Shown: positions 37,990 through 50,474 of the stretch, in pieces | Position numbering within the stretch: the first letter of the stretch is position 1 | Layout: the number at the start of each line of letters is the position of its first letter | NCBI RefSeq assembly: GCF_038396675.1 | Contig: NC_088922.1 | Location: 6,712,501-6,776,500, forward strand | Reading direction: 5' to 3' | DNA length: 64,000 bases | Source of the DNA: Hydra vulgaris | Taxonomy: Eukaryota; Cnidaria; Hydrozoa; Anthoathecata; Hydridae | Position numbers and translations under genes: made by a program | The notes under the pieces: generated by a model | Told to the model about the DNA's origin: nothing | The model's database searches: none | Seen by the model: the letters and a program-made list of their open reading frames with translations, nothing else

Positions 37990-39410
37990 AAAAAAATGAT
38001 AAAAGTCTCAAAAACTAAACTGTTGCTAGTGACTTTAATGCCCATCACACTGAATGGCTTGGCTCTAGTGTCAGTAACTCTGCAGACATCAAGGCCCACA
38101 ACTTTTGTTTTCTCAATCATAAATAGTCAACTTTCTAAGTTGCTTTCCAGACAATCCGAATCATTTACCTTCTTTACTCGACTTATGTTTTGTTTCTGAT
38201 CCAAGTCAGTGCTCAGTTTCTCCACATTCACCCTTACGAGCTTCTGATCACGGTTCGATCTCTCTAAAACTATTATCTCGTTCTACTTTATCATCAGAAT
38301 CCCCCTATCCTCGTACCTCTTACAACTACCTTAAAGCTGACTGGGACTCTTTCCATGACTTTCTTTGTGATACCCCTTGGGATATCTATCTTTCGTCTTC
38401 CTGCTTCTTATGTAACTTTTTGGGTTCAGGCTGACATGGAATCTTATCCTAGATGATATAGCCAACAAACAGGTTGATCCAATTGCTTGTCATTCGAATC
38501 ACTCCGGCTTCTGTAATCTTAAGTGATTTCCTGCTTAGACTCTTCTAAAGCTTGTGGTCCGGAAACAAACATACATGTTATAGTCTTTCAGAAGACGCCC
38601 CCTCCCTAACTGATGTCAAAATTTGCCCGGAGGTGGGGTTTGAACCACGGATCCTTTATTTCTGAGGCAAGTGCGCTACCACTGTACCACAGTTGCTCTT
38701 CTTATAGTTTATCAGGTAACATCTTTAAAATTATTGAATCCTTCCCTACCAATCGTAGTATAAAAGTTGTCTTCAATGGGCAGTCCTCTTCTTCATTTCC
38801 TATAACTTCAGGGATTCCTCAAGGTTCCATCCTTTGCCCCATACTTTTTTAAATTTACATTATCAATCTCCCATAAATTCTCATATGGCATTGTTTGCTG
38901 ATACCACTTATTCTTGTCTTAATAAGAAGCTAGCACTCTTCAAGCTTCCAATGATACGCTTTCTTTTTTAGACTATGTGTAAAAACGCATTGTAAACATA
39001 GTTGGATCTGCTCTTGCAATCAACCTTCAACCATTGTCACATCGTCATGTTGTTGCTTTTCTCTTCTATAAATACTATAATGGGCGTTGCTCTAAAGAGC
39101 CAGTATCTCTTATGCTATTTACTGTAATTCATTATTGCTTTACTTGTCACTCAATTAAGTCTCATCCTTTTACTGTGACTGTTCCTAAGTGCTCCTAAAA
39201 TTCTTATTCGTCTAGTTTTTTTCCTCGAACATCAGTTTTTTGGAATTTACTTCCTTCATCTTGTTTTCCTGATTCATACAGCTTGCAATCTTTCAAGTTG
39301 TCTGTTAATTGTTATTTTGTTTTATAAATTTTATATTTTATTTTACAGTAACTTCCAACTCTAATAATGGTTATTTGCAGCTTCGTTAGAAGTAAAGATG
39401 TTAAAAAATA
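37990..39410 (+). pseudogene. LINE relic: endonuclease and reverse transcriptase pieces
   Basis: Plus strand. DFNAHHTEWLGSSVSNSAD (38032-38090), LDLCFVSDPSQCSVSPHSP, ASDHGSISLKLLSRSTLS and NYLKADWDSFHDFLCDTPWD are endonuclease and post-endonuclease regions. LDSSKACGPE near 38540 is the RT entry. After a SINE-like insertion, IFKIIESFPTNRSIKVVFNG and SGIPQGSILCPILF are RT motifs; the YADD segment is decayed to HCLLIPL. Internal sequence is missing, then FYKYYNGRCSKEPVSL and SSFFPRTSVFWNLLPSSCFP form the C-terminus. Several frames and deletions; inactive. Confidence 0.8.
38612..38700 (-). mobile_element. tRNA-like SINE, copy 1
   Basis: Minus strand has a perfect pol III A box TGGTACAGTGG (38679-38689) and B box GGTTCAAACCC (38636-38646), starting 43 bases apart. 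It includes D-arm-like GTGGTAGCGC and CCTCAGAA. The region between anticodon stem and T-arm is slightly long, so this is tRNA-derived rather than a clean tRNA. It interrupts the LINE at 37990-39410. Related copy at 56185-56255. Confidence 0.65.
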
Positions 39411-39750
39411 AAATAAAAAATAAAAAAGATATTAGAATACAGAATAAGAAAAGAATACTAGAATATTAGGATACAAAAGTATTTAAAGATATTTGAATAC
39501 TTTTTCTTGAAAATATTCACATTATTTCAGTAACCTTACCAGTTAATAAAAGACTAACAATCCAAGATGGGATACCTAAATTATACTCCTTTCAACAAAA
39601 GCTACTTGTTCGTCAACGTCAAAAACGTAAGCGAAGAAGAATATTTATAAAAATGATGGTTTATGAACTGCATGAAAGATATTCTCCTAATGGTACTTAG
39701 CAGGTGTTTAGTTGTTTTACAAATCTTTTAGATACACGTTACTAAGGTCT

Positions 39751-40012
39751 GCATTTTTTTTTTTTTTTTTTGTTATTCACCTCCTCAAGGCCGATAAAGC
39801 CACTACAGATGAGGAGGCTACTTAATAGTGGTTATAACCCTTTCTCAACTCTATAACTCCGAAACACGAACCTTGACGAACAAGGCCGCTGCGCGGAGAA
39901 ACAAGTTGATTTGATTTGCCGGCCTAAGTCCTGTTACCCGTTACACGTCTACGTTACGGCTTAAGGCCTGTTACACGGCCTAAACTCTATCGGCGCGTTA
40001 CTGAGGCTTTTT
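39751..40012 (-). mobile_element. Retroposed unit with poly(A) tail, relatively GC-rich
   Basis: On the minus strand, about 240 bp of unusually GC-rich sequence (GCGCAGCGGCCTTGTTCGTC, CTGTAGTGGCTTTATCGGCC) ends in about 20 A residues (39751-39770). Similar sequence, CGTTACTAAGGTCT on one side and CGTTACTGAGGCTT on the other, could be a decayed target duplication. No ORF. Either a SINE or a severely 5'-truncated LINE 3' end. Confidence 0.6.
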
Positions 40013-40627
40013 TTGTTGTGTTACAAAGATATAACTTTTAATCAACTAAGGTATTGTTGCTGTTAGTTATCATTGTTTAATGTTTTTTAAAACAAGAAGT
40101 TTTAATTAAAAGTATCATGCTTTTGTTTATACAAACGACTTTCATAAGACAATACATTTTTATCACTTTTAAGTTATAGAAAAACAAAAAGCTGGAAAAA
40201 CGGTTCCATTATTTTAATATTTATACGTTGGCTACCATACACATGGTTGTCAAATCTGTCTGTTGAATGGCCGGTTCTGCACCATGAAATATGACCATTT
40301 GTGCAATTTCTCAAATTATTTGTTTTTCCAGTGTGAAAAACAAATAATTTGAGAAATTATTTGTTTAATAAATGACATTCTTGCTATTAAAAATAATGTG
40401 ACTTTTAATGTTCCCAATACCTCTTGCAGGTAAATACCTCTTGTTGGTAAAATACCTTTTTCAGGTAAAATAGACAAATTTTGCAACGATTATCATTATA
40501 TTTAAAAATTCCTATCTTTTTATTGTTAGTTGTAACGGAATTAAATTTGTAATATTTTGTTACAAATCTTTTCAGTAATAAAATTTTTTTTTGAAGTTGT
40601 TATTTTACTTGACATACATTTTTCATT
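40013..40627. repeat. Gene-free stretch with perfect 24-bp hairpin at 40305-40358
   Basis: Arms 40305-40328 and 40335-40358 (AATTTCTCAAATTATTTGTT and onwards) are exact complements with a 6-base loop. Three degenerate copies of TACCTCTTGCAGGTAAA follow at about 40415-40470. No coding. Confidence 0.85.
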
Positions 40628-40632
40628 GTATA

Positions 40633-40729
<97 letters not shown>

Positions 40730-40731
40730 TT
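40628..40731. repeat. (AT)n microsatellite
   Basis: AT array with single TATG and TACA interruptions at its edges. Confidence 0.97.
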
Positions 40732-43541
40732 ACGTATGATTTATTTAAAACTCTAGGTGAGATATTTTATGTTTTTTAAATTTTCTATATTTTTAGCTGT
40801 AGTCTATATTTTCTGTTGATGGTCTATGTTTTATCGTTTCTACATAACAGAATAACCCGAAAATATTATAAATAATAATTGAAACAATCCGTATAAAAAA
40901 ACAAACAAGCGTTTATGTTATTGTAATTTACCCGTAAATTTACGGGAACAAAAATAAGCTATTTAGCTTATAGGTAATTGCATAATGAGAACAAGTGAAA
41001 AAATTTTGTTTGTGCAACAATATTCAAAAGAAGTTAAAATTGTCATAATTTATTTTAGTAATATAAAAATGGTTTCATATAAATGTAGCATTGAGTATCG
41101 TTAAAAAAGTTGCTTTTAAGTATTTTATTAGCTATATTATAGAAAGAGAGTCAATTTCGTCTTTCCATTATCAACATTCCGTAAAGTATTTATTTACAGC
41201 ATGATGTTGTTATGCTTTTTGTTATGCTGTACTGATCTCAAAAAAGTTATTTTGAGATAAGTGGTTATGCTGTTAACTTTTTAAACAACTATTATTAGTC
41301 TCGACAGCGTTAAGATGCTTGTTGGCAAGGATGTCTCATCATTGGCTTGTTGTTTTCTCTCAAGTATTTATTTTATTTTAATACTTAGCGTTAAAAACGT
41401 AATAACTTTATACGTTTTATCTCTGAAACAATGCGAAAATCTCGAGAATTTTAAACTTTCCGGTTTACTAAATAGGTGTTGATTGTTTTTGTTGTTTTGA
41501 GTAATAACTTTCAGAGCTCGAATAAAATAAATTGTGAAAGATGTTTTTTACTTTTTTTTTAATAAATGCAAATTTTAATATTACCAGAAACAGAATAAAT
41601 TAAAAAATAAAAAAAAACATGCGATCATCTTTTTCTCTTTGTTGTTTATTTTTCTATGTGCAGGAACTAAAATAAAACAAGATTAAGTAAATAAACTTTA
41701 ATTTAATATCTTACTTTAAAGGTGAGAAAATTTAAAAATCCTTTTCAAACTTAATTTACTAATCTGTTGCGCAATTATTCCGTTACACCGTCAAGTAAAA
41801 ATATCAAAATTGCTTAAAAAAAATCAAATTATATCTTAAGCAATTTAAATCACGTGCACTCTTTTGGAATTAAAAAACATGTGTTTTTCTATCATTGTTT
41901 TTGTATACTTCAGTTTAGAAAAACTAAAAGATAAAAAAATAATCAGAATAAAATGATGCAAAAACTAAAAACATAAAAATTGAACACGTTTTCTTGTGAT
42001 AAAATTGTAAAAGTATAAAACCACGAATTTTTTCTTTTTCTTTTTTGAACCCTAAAAGCTTCTTCACGATAATAACAGAAAGTTTTTTTGAGTGAAAGAA
42101 TATTTTCCACCGTTAGTTTTTTAATTAAATTATTTTTCGTATAATTTTTTTTCCCATTTTATTTTAATAATAAATAACATTTAATTTCATATTACCCAAA
42201 AAAAAAACAAAAAAAAAAAAATTGGTGGTTTCTAAGAAAAAAACAGGAAAAAAACTTTTTTATTAACTTTTTCAACCCATTTACTATTTCAGATTTATTT
42301 AAAAAAGAAAGTTTTCCTGTAATAAAATCGACATCTATTATGGGTAGATTGTCCGTAGATTGTCGACAACAATTGATTAAAAAACTGAAATATTGTCAAC
42401 GTCAGTTAACAAATGGCGTATTGTTAGTTTAATTCTATTTAATTTCTTTTAAAAGGGATTTATGCTTAAATATGAAAAACTGAGTTATTTGTTATAAAGC
42501 TGATAATCTATCGATAGCAGCATAAAATTGTTTTTTTCTAATATTAGGTGAAATATCTTATTTAACGAATTGAGAATAAATCCAACTTTGTGATGCAACA
42601 CCAAATGTCAAATTTAAAATTTTCAGCAAGCATTGGTTCATTTATAATTGTCTCAGAAACACTATTTGATATATAGATTTTTGTAAGAGTTCTAAATGAG
42701 TTTTGGATTTTATTTTTTACCTAAAGGATTTCCTGCATTTTAGTTCAGTTTAAACAATCCTTCTTGTTGTAAAATCCTCGCTATTATTATATGCAAAGTT
42801 TATATGGAACTTAACGGTAAGAGACATCATAGTCGTCAATGAGATATCCACATCTCTTCAGAAAAACTTTTCTGGTCACTACAAAAAGTGAATCAATAAA
42901 TTTATCCTTTCCCAAATTTTTATTAATTTTGTTTTTTGGATTATAATGTGCAATTATTGAGTATTTCAAATATTTAAAAGTTACGTCAGTAGGTCTATAA
43001 ATAGAGTTATAGTAGAAGGGTAGTAGAGTTATATAGGAAGATTGTATTGGTGATGATTGGAAGAGAAGGTAAGACCTCATCAAGTGTTATCCAGTGAAAG
43101 TGCTCTGTGATTAACAACTTGGTCTTCTTAAAATTTCATTAACTAAATCTAATAAATAAAAACTTCAACATTGAATTAAAGTGTATATTCACCTTAATTT
43201 TTATAACAAAATTATTATAAAAAAATAATAACAATAAGCAAAAATTTGAAAATTTTAAAATATTGTTTTCCTCTCTAAATTCTTTGGCATTATATTCTAG
43301 CTCAATTAATTACTAAACATTTTATTTTTATTTTGGAATAACATAATATTAAATAAGAGTAAAATATTGTCTAATATTTTCCTTATAATGTGATAATTTG
43401 TTAATTACGTTAAATTGGTATGTAGCAATATTTCCCGTTATGATTATTGTTTTATTGTAATTCGGAAAGATTTTTTTTATAAAACTTTTATTATAAATAT
43501 AAAAACGAAAATGCGCTGATCAACGAAACAAAATAGAGATT
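40732..43541. other. Gene-free AT-rich stretch
   Basis: One palindrome CCCGTAAATTTACGGG near 40931. A 90-codon minus-strand ORF at 42811-43083 (Tyr/Ser-rich) matches nothing I recognise and is probably chance. Confidence 0.5.
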
Positions 43542-43656
43542 CAGGGCCGAATAATAAAAGAAAATTCTAGATATAGAAGAATTTTTTTAAGAATTAAAAT
43601 TGTACTACCACCCGTCCCCCCCCCCCCCCACTTCGAAACCCGTGTCGTCGGCCCTG
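43542..43656. mobile_element. 115-bp MITE with CAGGGCCGA ends and 5-bp duplication
   Basis: CAGGGCCGA at 43542 and TCGGCCCTG at 43648-43656 are exact complements. AGATT flanks both borders directly (43537-43541 and 43657-43661). The interior has a C homopolymer. Termini and duplication length match the 217-bp MITE at 6159. Confidence 0.75.
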
Positions 43657-44131
43657 AGATTTTAAGTACTTCCTTTTTTTATTTTAAATTTTTTATTTTA
43701 AATATTTAATTTTTATTTACTCTTTATTTTACTTTTTTTTTTAACAAAATTTAAAAAACTTTGAATAAATATAAATTTAAAATTTTGAAAATAAGTTAAT
43801 TTTGAAAGTATATATACCAATAGCAAGCATTAAACAATACCAGTTATTATTTTAAAAAATCTTCTATGTTGTGCGTTTTAATGTTTTATATTATATTGAA
43901 ATTTAAAAAAGTTCACATTTAATGCGACGTTTAATGAAGATTGTGTCTTGACGACGTTTGAAGAAGCTGTAAAAAGGATTTATTTCTTGACTAACTGAAA
44001 AGTAAAAGCCCAAACTAAATATGTGTAGATATGTATGGTAATGTACTGAAGGGTAAGATATGAAACGATATGATAAGCTATGATTTGTCCGATAAAATAT
44101 CTTAGTTTATGGTAAAATGATACTTTTTGAT

Positions 44132-44183
44132 AAATATGGTAAGGTATAGAATAGTATAAATATGGTAAGGTATACAATAGTAT
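44132..44183. repeat. 26-bp unit duplicated in tandem
   Basis: AAATATGGTAAGGTATAGAA plus TAGTAT, second copy with one change. The surroundings (43662-46437) are gene-free and AT-rich. Confidence 0.9.
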
Positions 44184-46437
44184 TACTGCGGCTTACAAAA
44201 CTTTGTTACAAATCAAAGTAACCGATTACGCGATGACATTGTATTGTATTATTGCGTATTATGCGTATTTAAGTGAATAAAAAAAAAACTTTTTTTTTCA
44301 AAGATCAGATTATCTTACAACATTTTTTGTGTATTTATAACTCTAAGTAATTACAAATTAAAGTTGAACAAAAGTAATAGTTTTAGATTAAATGTTAATT
44401 ATTAATATATTATCGCAAAAAATTGTGAAATAATGCATTTGGCTTTTCGTTCATTCTTAAAATTTATACCTAAATGTTTGCTCTATTTCGTTCATAGAAT
44501 TTTTGTGTATAATTAATAAAGATTATGAACTATTATTTATGTGATAAATCTTTTTAAACTCAGTTTGATTTGCAGTTAAGACTCTTTATTTAAGCCGGAA
44601 AATAAAAAAAATGGTAAGACAAAAAAGAACATCTAAATGGCGTCATATGTACTGTCTGTCCATTAAAAACAAATTTCCTAACTTATAAACCGACTCAACA
44701 TATATAATTAGCAACATATAGTAAGTTTCGACTATAAAACTTCATTTTTTTAAGTATTGGCTTTTTTAATTGTATGTTACTTAACCCATCAGGTTGTATT
44801 AAAATGCCCACTCAATAGTCTAACAAATTTTTGAAATTTTCAACCAAAGCAATAAAAATGAAAAAACAATTTTATTACAGATAAAGTAACGGCCATTCTT
44901 AAAATAGTTTTTTCTAATCTCTTTTTCTAATCTCTTTCTCTAATCTTATGCTTCTAAGAATTAGTGGCATTTTTATATTTTTAGTATTATAATTATAAAA
45001 GATTACTGTATGATATTTTCACAAATTGTTTAAGATATATGTCCATCAAGTAATCCCGGCAATAAACACAGCATGCACATACGTGTTGCCCCAGAGAACT
45101 AAAATTAGAGGTCATGGGAAGATTACTTTGTTATTTACATATGTAGGTAAGACAAACGTATAATAGCATTAAAGACAAAAATATTAAATTACAGAATAAA
45201 TTAAACTACCGTTTCTTTGTCTCCACGCCATCTCCATCCCACACCTCAGAGTAGCTGGCGTATAACTTGATTATATTGTATTTGTATGTCTTTAATTTTT
45301 TTTATTTTACTCTAGTAAAAATAAAATAAATGCAAACTTCATTGTAATACAGTTTTCCTGATTTACATTTTCTATACACATATGTAAAACTTTCAGTAAA
45401 TGTCATTTTGATCATAAAAAGGCTTAAATAAAAGATTTCTAATGAAAATCATTGAAAATGCTGCGTTTATAAAACAACTGAAGCCAAAATCGCTATCAGA
45501 AAAGAAAAGGTGATTTCTGTTTTGGAAAGAATTTATAATTTTTAGCTGAAAAACTTTAACTTGGAATTAACAAAAACTCTAGAAATTATGTATAATATAT
45601 TATAAAACGATTGATTAGTTGTTTTTTTCTTGTAAAAGTTAATAGAGTTTTCAAATTTGCGGCAGCGCAAAAAGACAAACTTGTTTTTATTACCAAGCCA
45701 TTATCACCACCAATTTCCGAATGAAGTAGTTATTAATTATTTAATTAGGAAATTACACAACTAATAATTTCCTAATAAAATAATTATCAATTAAATGATT
45801 ATTTATTGAACACTGTCACTGATTGAGTCTATGTTGTTTTTTAGTAGATAATATTGAGCAAATAAAATCTACTAAACAACGACAACTCAATAAAAAAAGG
45901 ATAGTAAATAAACAGACACAATATTTAAAAAAAAAATTATTTTAATGAAAAAAATGTAATATTTGCCGCATATGAACAGTTACATTCAAATAACACCGCA
46001 AAAAAATAAATTTGAATAGGCCAACAAAAAGAAATATAAATGATATGCTGTTTTCACCAAACATTTTGTTTTGCTTAAACAATATTCAATAAAAGTTTAT
46101 TCTAAAAATAGAAATCAAAGTTTGGATAAAAATTGGCTGTGCAAATATCAGTTACATAAATATATATTATTGCATGAAAAGGAACACTATTTATTATCAA
46201 TTATGTCATTATACTTAATTAAAATAAAATAAATTAATAAAAGAATATTATTACAATGTCATAAAATACCGGTGGGCGCCAAAAGTTTTAAACTCACATT
46301 TTTTTAAAAAATTTTATATCTTGTGTTGCCTCCAATTTTAAGGCAATTTTGAATTTTTTTAAAATTTATATGCCCTATTCCTACTTCTTTTATATAAAAA
46401 ACATCAAAATTATTAACCAAAATAAAATTGCATATAT
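44184..46437. other. Gene-free AT-rich stretch
   Basis: No gene recognised. Two short less-AT patches (45050-45130 and 45215-45265) stand out in composition, but their translations match nothing known to me. Confidence 0.5.
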
Positions 46438-46578
<141 letters not shown>

Positions 46579-46637
46579 TTGTTACAGATTGCTAAAAAAA
46601 GTTAATTTAATAAACTGCACAACTTTTTCATAAGCAT

Positions 46638-46709
46638 CATATTTATAAAGAAGGAAGAACTATTTAAAAAATACATATTTATAAAGAAGGAAGAACTATT
46701 TAAAAAGTA
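46638..46709. repeat. 36-bp perfect tandem duplication
   Basis: CATATTTATAAAGAAGGAAG and the next 16 bases occur twice in immediate succession with at most one change. Confidence 0.93.
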
Positions 46710-48455
46710 CATTTTTTTTGGAATAGTTCTTAAAAGAGTATTACCTTGAATTAACAACATGTCTTGAGTTAGGCCATGCTTTGAGTTAGGCCATGACTTA
46801 AATTTTATTTAACTGATAGATCTTAGTTAACCAAATGATCACTTATGTGTCAAATAATTCTTGAACATTTTTTTTTTGATTTTTTACAGAAGTTTAAACA
46901 TAAAAAAGAAAAATCTTACAGACTTTTTCAAAAATCTATCTGTAAGATTAATAAACAGATAAATAAAAAAAGTTTTAAAAAGATGCTACAAATATAGTAT
47001 TAACCAAAAATTGCTTAGATATATTTTTGTTTTTTTTTCATCATAGTTTTTCTTATGGTTCTAAGATTTCATTTTTTTTACATTTTTTTTTAATACATTG
47101 CATCTAATTTGGTCTTTTCTTATTTTTGAATATATCAGTGTAAAAATGTTTAGGTAAACTGTTAGCATAATTATTATAAGACTAAAAATCTAAGTTTGTT
47201 CCTGTTTCTTGGGTTGATTTGGTAAAAGAAGCTATTTATAGTACACGAACCAAAACAAACTCATTGCTTTTAAATTACTGCCATAACCCAACTGTTCGTG
47301 CTATACTGCATATAAGCCAAAATATAGAATTTAGTATATAAACAAGTTTAAGGATTTCCATTTAAAATGTTTTTGCTAATTGAACATAAAATATCGTTTA
47401 TGGTCAATAAATAAAACATTGTTTTATTCATGACCAACATAAACTCAAATTTCCTTCAATCTAGATGCCTAGTTCCTATTTGTAGTTTTATTCATTAGTT
47501 TTATTTATCCTATTAAAGCCATTATTTATTTAATTTAAAATTTTGTACATTTTCTATTTCGTTAATTACTAACCCCCAAGCAAAAATCAATACTTTAAAA
47601 AAACAATAAAATAAACAAGCTATTGAAAAAATAATCTAAGAGTAAGTACAAATAATAACAAAGATTAATATTCATTCAAGTCACATCCAGTTGCCTAGAG
47701 CTAGAACAAAAAATTTCAATATCGGTTTTGATTCAATGCAATGCTTAAATGGTTTCAGTTTTTGTATTATTTAGTTTGATTCCATCCTAATTTATCTTTT
47801 TGTTTCAAGCCCTATTCTGTTTATTTTATTTATTTTTTTGCTTTAAAGTAATTTAAATATAACTAAAAGTTCATACAATAGCATCCCAATTTTACAAGAT
47901 ATCAACAGTCAAAAAACTTTAAAGTTTAATATAATCTGTTTGTTTTTATGAAATATGTATTAGCAGTTAAGAGTGATAACTTAAAACAACATTCAAATTT
48001 GACAATCAAGTGGTTTGATAATTAAAACTTAAAAATTGAAGTAAATATAAGTCTCTCTTGTTAAGTTAAAAAAAAAGACTATTTTGTGGAATACTTATAT
48101 TTCGAAATATAAGTATTTTAAATATTTTACTGGGAAACTAAAAATGAAATTATTAAACTTTAACTGTTTTTAATAAAAACTATTTGCTTTATATTTTAAA
48201 ACCTTTATAATCATTTATAGCTCAAATCTTTTGTTGGTTTTAAACTTTTTTGAAATATAATTGTTTGAAGTATTTATTATATTGCTAATTATTTATGAGT
48301 TTTTTTTATTTGATTCTCTATACATTGTGTATCTACTTTTTAATAACGCTTTTAAAAACCCCCTGTTCAACAGGACTTAATGATAAGTCGATGTGTCTTG
48401 ATTTAACAATAAATGTAAAAGAATAAAGACTTAAATTTTAAACATTATTGACAAA
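46710..48455. other. Gene-free stretch with a 28-bp palindrome at 48090-48117
   Basis: AATACTTATATTTC followed by its exact reverse complement. A stem AATCTTACAG/CTGTAAGATT lies at about 46912-46950. A plus-strand reading near 47655-47725 (HIQLPRARTKNFNIGFD) vaguely resembles a LINE C-terminus but is too short to call. Confidence 0.6.
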
Positions 48456-48596
48456 ATGTTTAAGATCATTATTCTGTTTACTTTTACATTTTCATTAACC
48501 CCTTTCCATGCTAAAGATCCCTATGCTTTTAATGTTACCGTTTGCAATACCAATGATTACTGTGAGATCAAACGCACAGTTTGCATAAATATATAA
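48456..48596 (+). CDS. Candidate small secreted cysteine-containing peptide, 46 aa
   Basis: ORF from ATG 48456 to TAA 48596. MFKIIILFTFTFSLTPFHA is a textbook signal peptide: a basic residue at position 3, a hydrophobic core to about residue 15, and Ala at 19 as a plausible cleavage site. The rest, about 27 residues, is polar with three cysteines (residues 30, 36, 43) and an N-x-T sequon. AATAAA-like signals follow at about 48629 and 48647. It lies about 1.9 kb upstream of the metallopeptidase gene on the same strand. No family recognised. An odd cysteine count could mean dimerisation, a further exon, or chance. A signal-peptide-like ORF this short can arise randomly in AT-rich DNA, so confidence is limited. 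Confidence 0.4.
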   Translation: MFKIIILFTFTFSLTPFHAKDPYAFNVTVCNTNDYCEIKRTVCINI

Positions 48597-48775
48597 AAGT
48601 ACCTCTTGTAACTTTAATTGTAAAGTAAATAAATCATTTATGAAATAAAACACTGTGTTCCGGCCCTGCTTTTTTACTCAATAGTACGTCAATATTTGCT
48701 CAAAAACTTACATTATAATTTTGAATTAACGTTTAAATTTGAGCGCGTGATCGTGCGTGGAATTTTGTATGTATG

Positions 48776-48790
48776 TATGTGGGCGCGCGC

Positions 48791-48849
<59 letters not shown>

Positions 48850-48869
48850 CGTGTATGTGTGTGTGTTTG
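48776..48869. repeat. (GC)n-(GT)n compound microsatellite
   Basis: GTATGTATGT, then GCGCGCGCGC, then about 30 GT units with GC variants at the end. Confidence 0.97.
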
Positions 48870-49038
48870 TTAAAATAAATTTGATGTTAAGTCATGTTTA
48901 GATAAAAACTGTTTACAAATGTCTTATGAAAATATGAAACCTTTTTTTAGAAAAAGGTTTTGCTTTTTATGTTTTTATGAAAAATTGATGAATAATTTGA
49001 TTTGTTTTCATTAATTAATTATTACGAAACATAAAAGT

Positions 49039-49079
49039 ATAATAAACTTACGTCCACTAATTAGACGTAAGTTTATTAT
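49039..49079. repeat. Perfect 16-bp hairpin
   Basis: ATAATAAACTTACGTC pairs exactly with 49064-49079 around a 9-base loop. Confidence 0.9.
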
Positions 49080-50474
49080 TTAGATCGTTTATTTGACGTC
49101 TCCTCATACAAGTTTTCACGACGATAATTTTTGCATTTAAATATTTGTTGCGACTTGCGTTTTCTAATAAATAATTTAAATTTTAAGAAATTAAGGAAAC
49201 ATTATTCCAAAGATGCAAATATTAAATCTGCTTTGAATCGAGATGGTTAACACCATAAAATATTTAGTAGTTAAAATACTATACATAAAAATTTGAAATA
49301 AACCTAATTTAATATTCTAGAGTTTCCGTATAAAAAAACACGCGAGTGTTTTGAATATTCTGTGGAATTACGTTAAACATATTAGTACATTATATAATGT
49401 TAAAATTTAATGAATTAATGAATTTGTTTGCTTCTTTTAGCCTATAAATATCTTTCCTCTTAGTTACTGCAAACACTTATTTTTACTGAGTGTATTCCAA
49501 AGAGCTCTTTAAAAATGTGTTCCTCTGAGGCAATTGATGTTGCGGAAGTTTTAGCTTTAAGTTTTTGCTTAATAGATGTTTTGTTGGATTTTGAGCCACA
49601 GCTGGAATCTTTTTTATGGAGATTTATTTTGAATTATTTTAAATTTTTAAAGTTTTGATCAATATATACATTTTTGTAAATAATCCTAACTAGCAATTAC
49701 ACTACGACAAAAGCAATACAGTGTCCTGATTGCATATTGTTTTGTTGCAGGAAATAACTCAGCAAAGTATTTTTTTAGTTTAGATACTCAACTTATCATT
49801 AGTGATAATTGAAGTAATTTATTGTTATAACAACAAAGTTAAATTTTTTCGTAAAAAAATCTAGAACGTACGCGCCAAGTTTAATAGTATACTGGGGTAA
49901 GTAAACTTAGAATTTTAGAAAAGTAAAGTTTATTCAAAAATTTATGGTTGAGGTAAACTTGTCAAATAAATATAATGATTTGTTTACTACTTCTTGTTTA
50001 CTAGTTTAATAGTTAACTTGGTGTTTAATAGTGTATTAGTTAACATTAAACTGACAATTACAACCCAATATCAAACGTAATACGCGTTAATTGATATTGA
50101 GTTCATGATGCTGATAAGAATTGACCTGTTTTTAATGTAGGTTTAATTTGTGAACCTTTTTAGAATTATAATTATATATATATATATTTTAGGACATTTA
50201 TAAAACAAATAGAAAAGACGATGCAAAATTGCTCAACTGTTTAATCAGCGAATGAGAAATTTAATCAAAAGACGTTAAAAATGATAGGAAATAAAAACTT
50301 TTTAGTTTTTTGTTTTTGCTTTGGTATTTGATTTTAATAAATAAGTAGTTACTAAAGAAAGTTGCTTCGCTACTGTGAAATTACATTTCATATTGTTAAA
50401 ATCAACATTACTGTAACAAACGGTAGCTGCCTAGATTATAGAAGCATTTGTAGCTGATAAATACTTACCAAAGA
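49080..50474. other. Upstream region of the metallopeptidase gene
   Basis: No confident gene. A minus-strand open frame at about 49465-49625 without ATG is Lys/Ser-rich (TSIKQKLKAKTSATSIASEE) and may be a shard of a longer protein. A (TA)n stretch lies near 50173-50187. The promoter and 5' UTR of the gene starting at 50475 must lie here, but no specific site can be defended. Confidence 0.4.

Noticed and set aside
42811-43083. 90-codon ORF on the minus strand
   Set aside because: Composition reflects AT-rich DNA; no start context, motif or neighbouring exon.
47655-47725. Possible LINE C-terminus (HIQLPRARTKNFN)
   Set aside because: Under 25 codons with common residues; no supporting RT sequence nearby.
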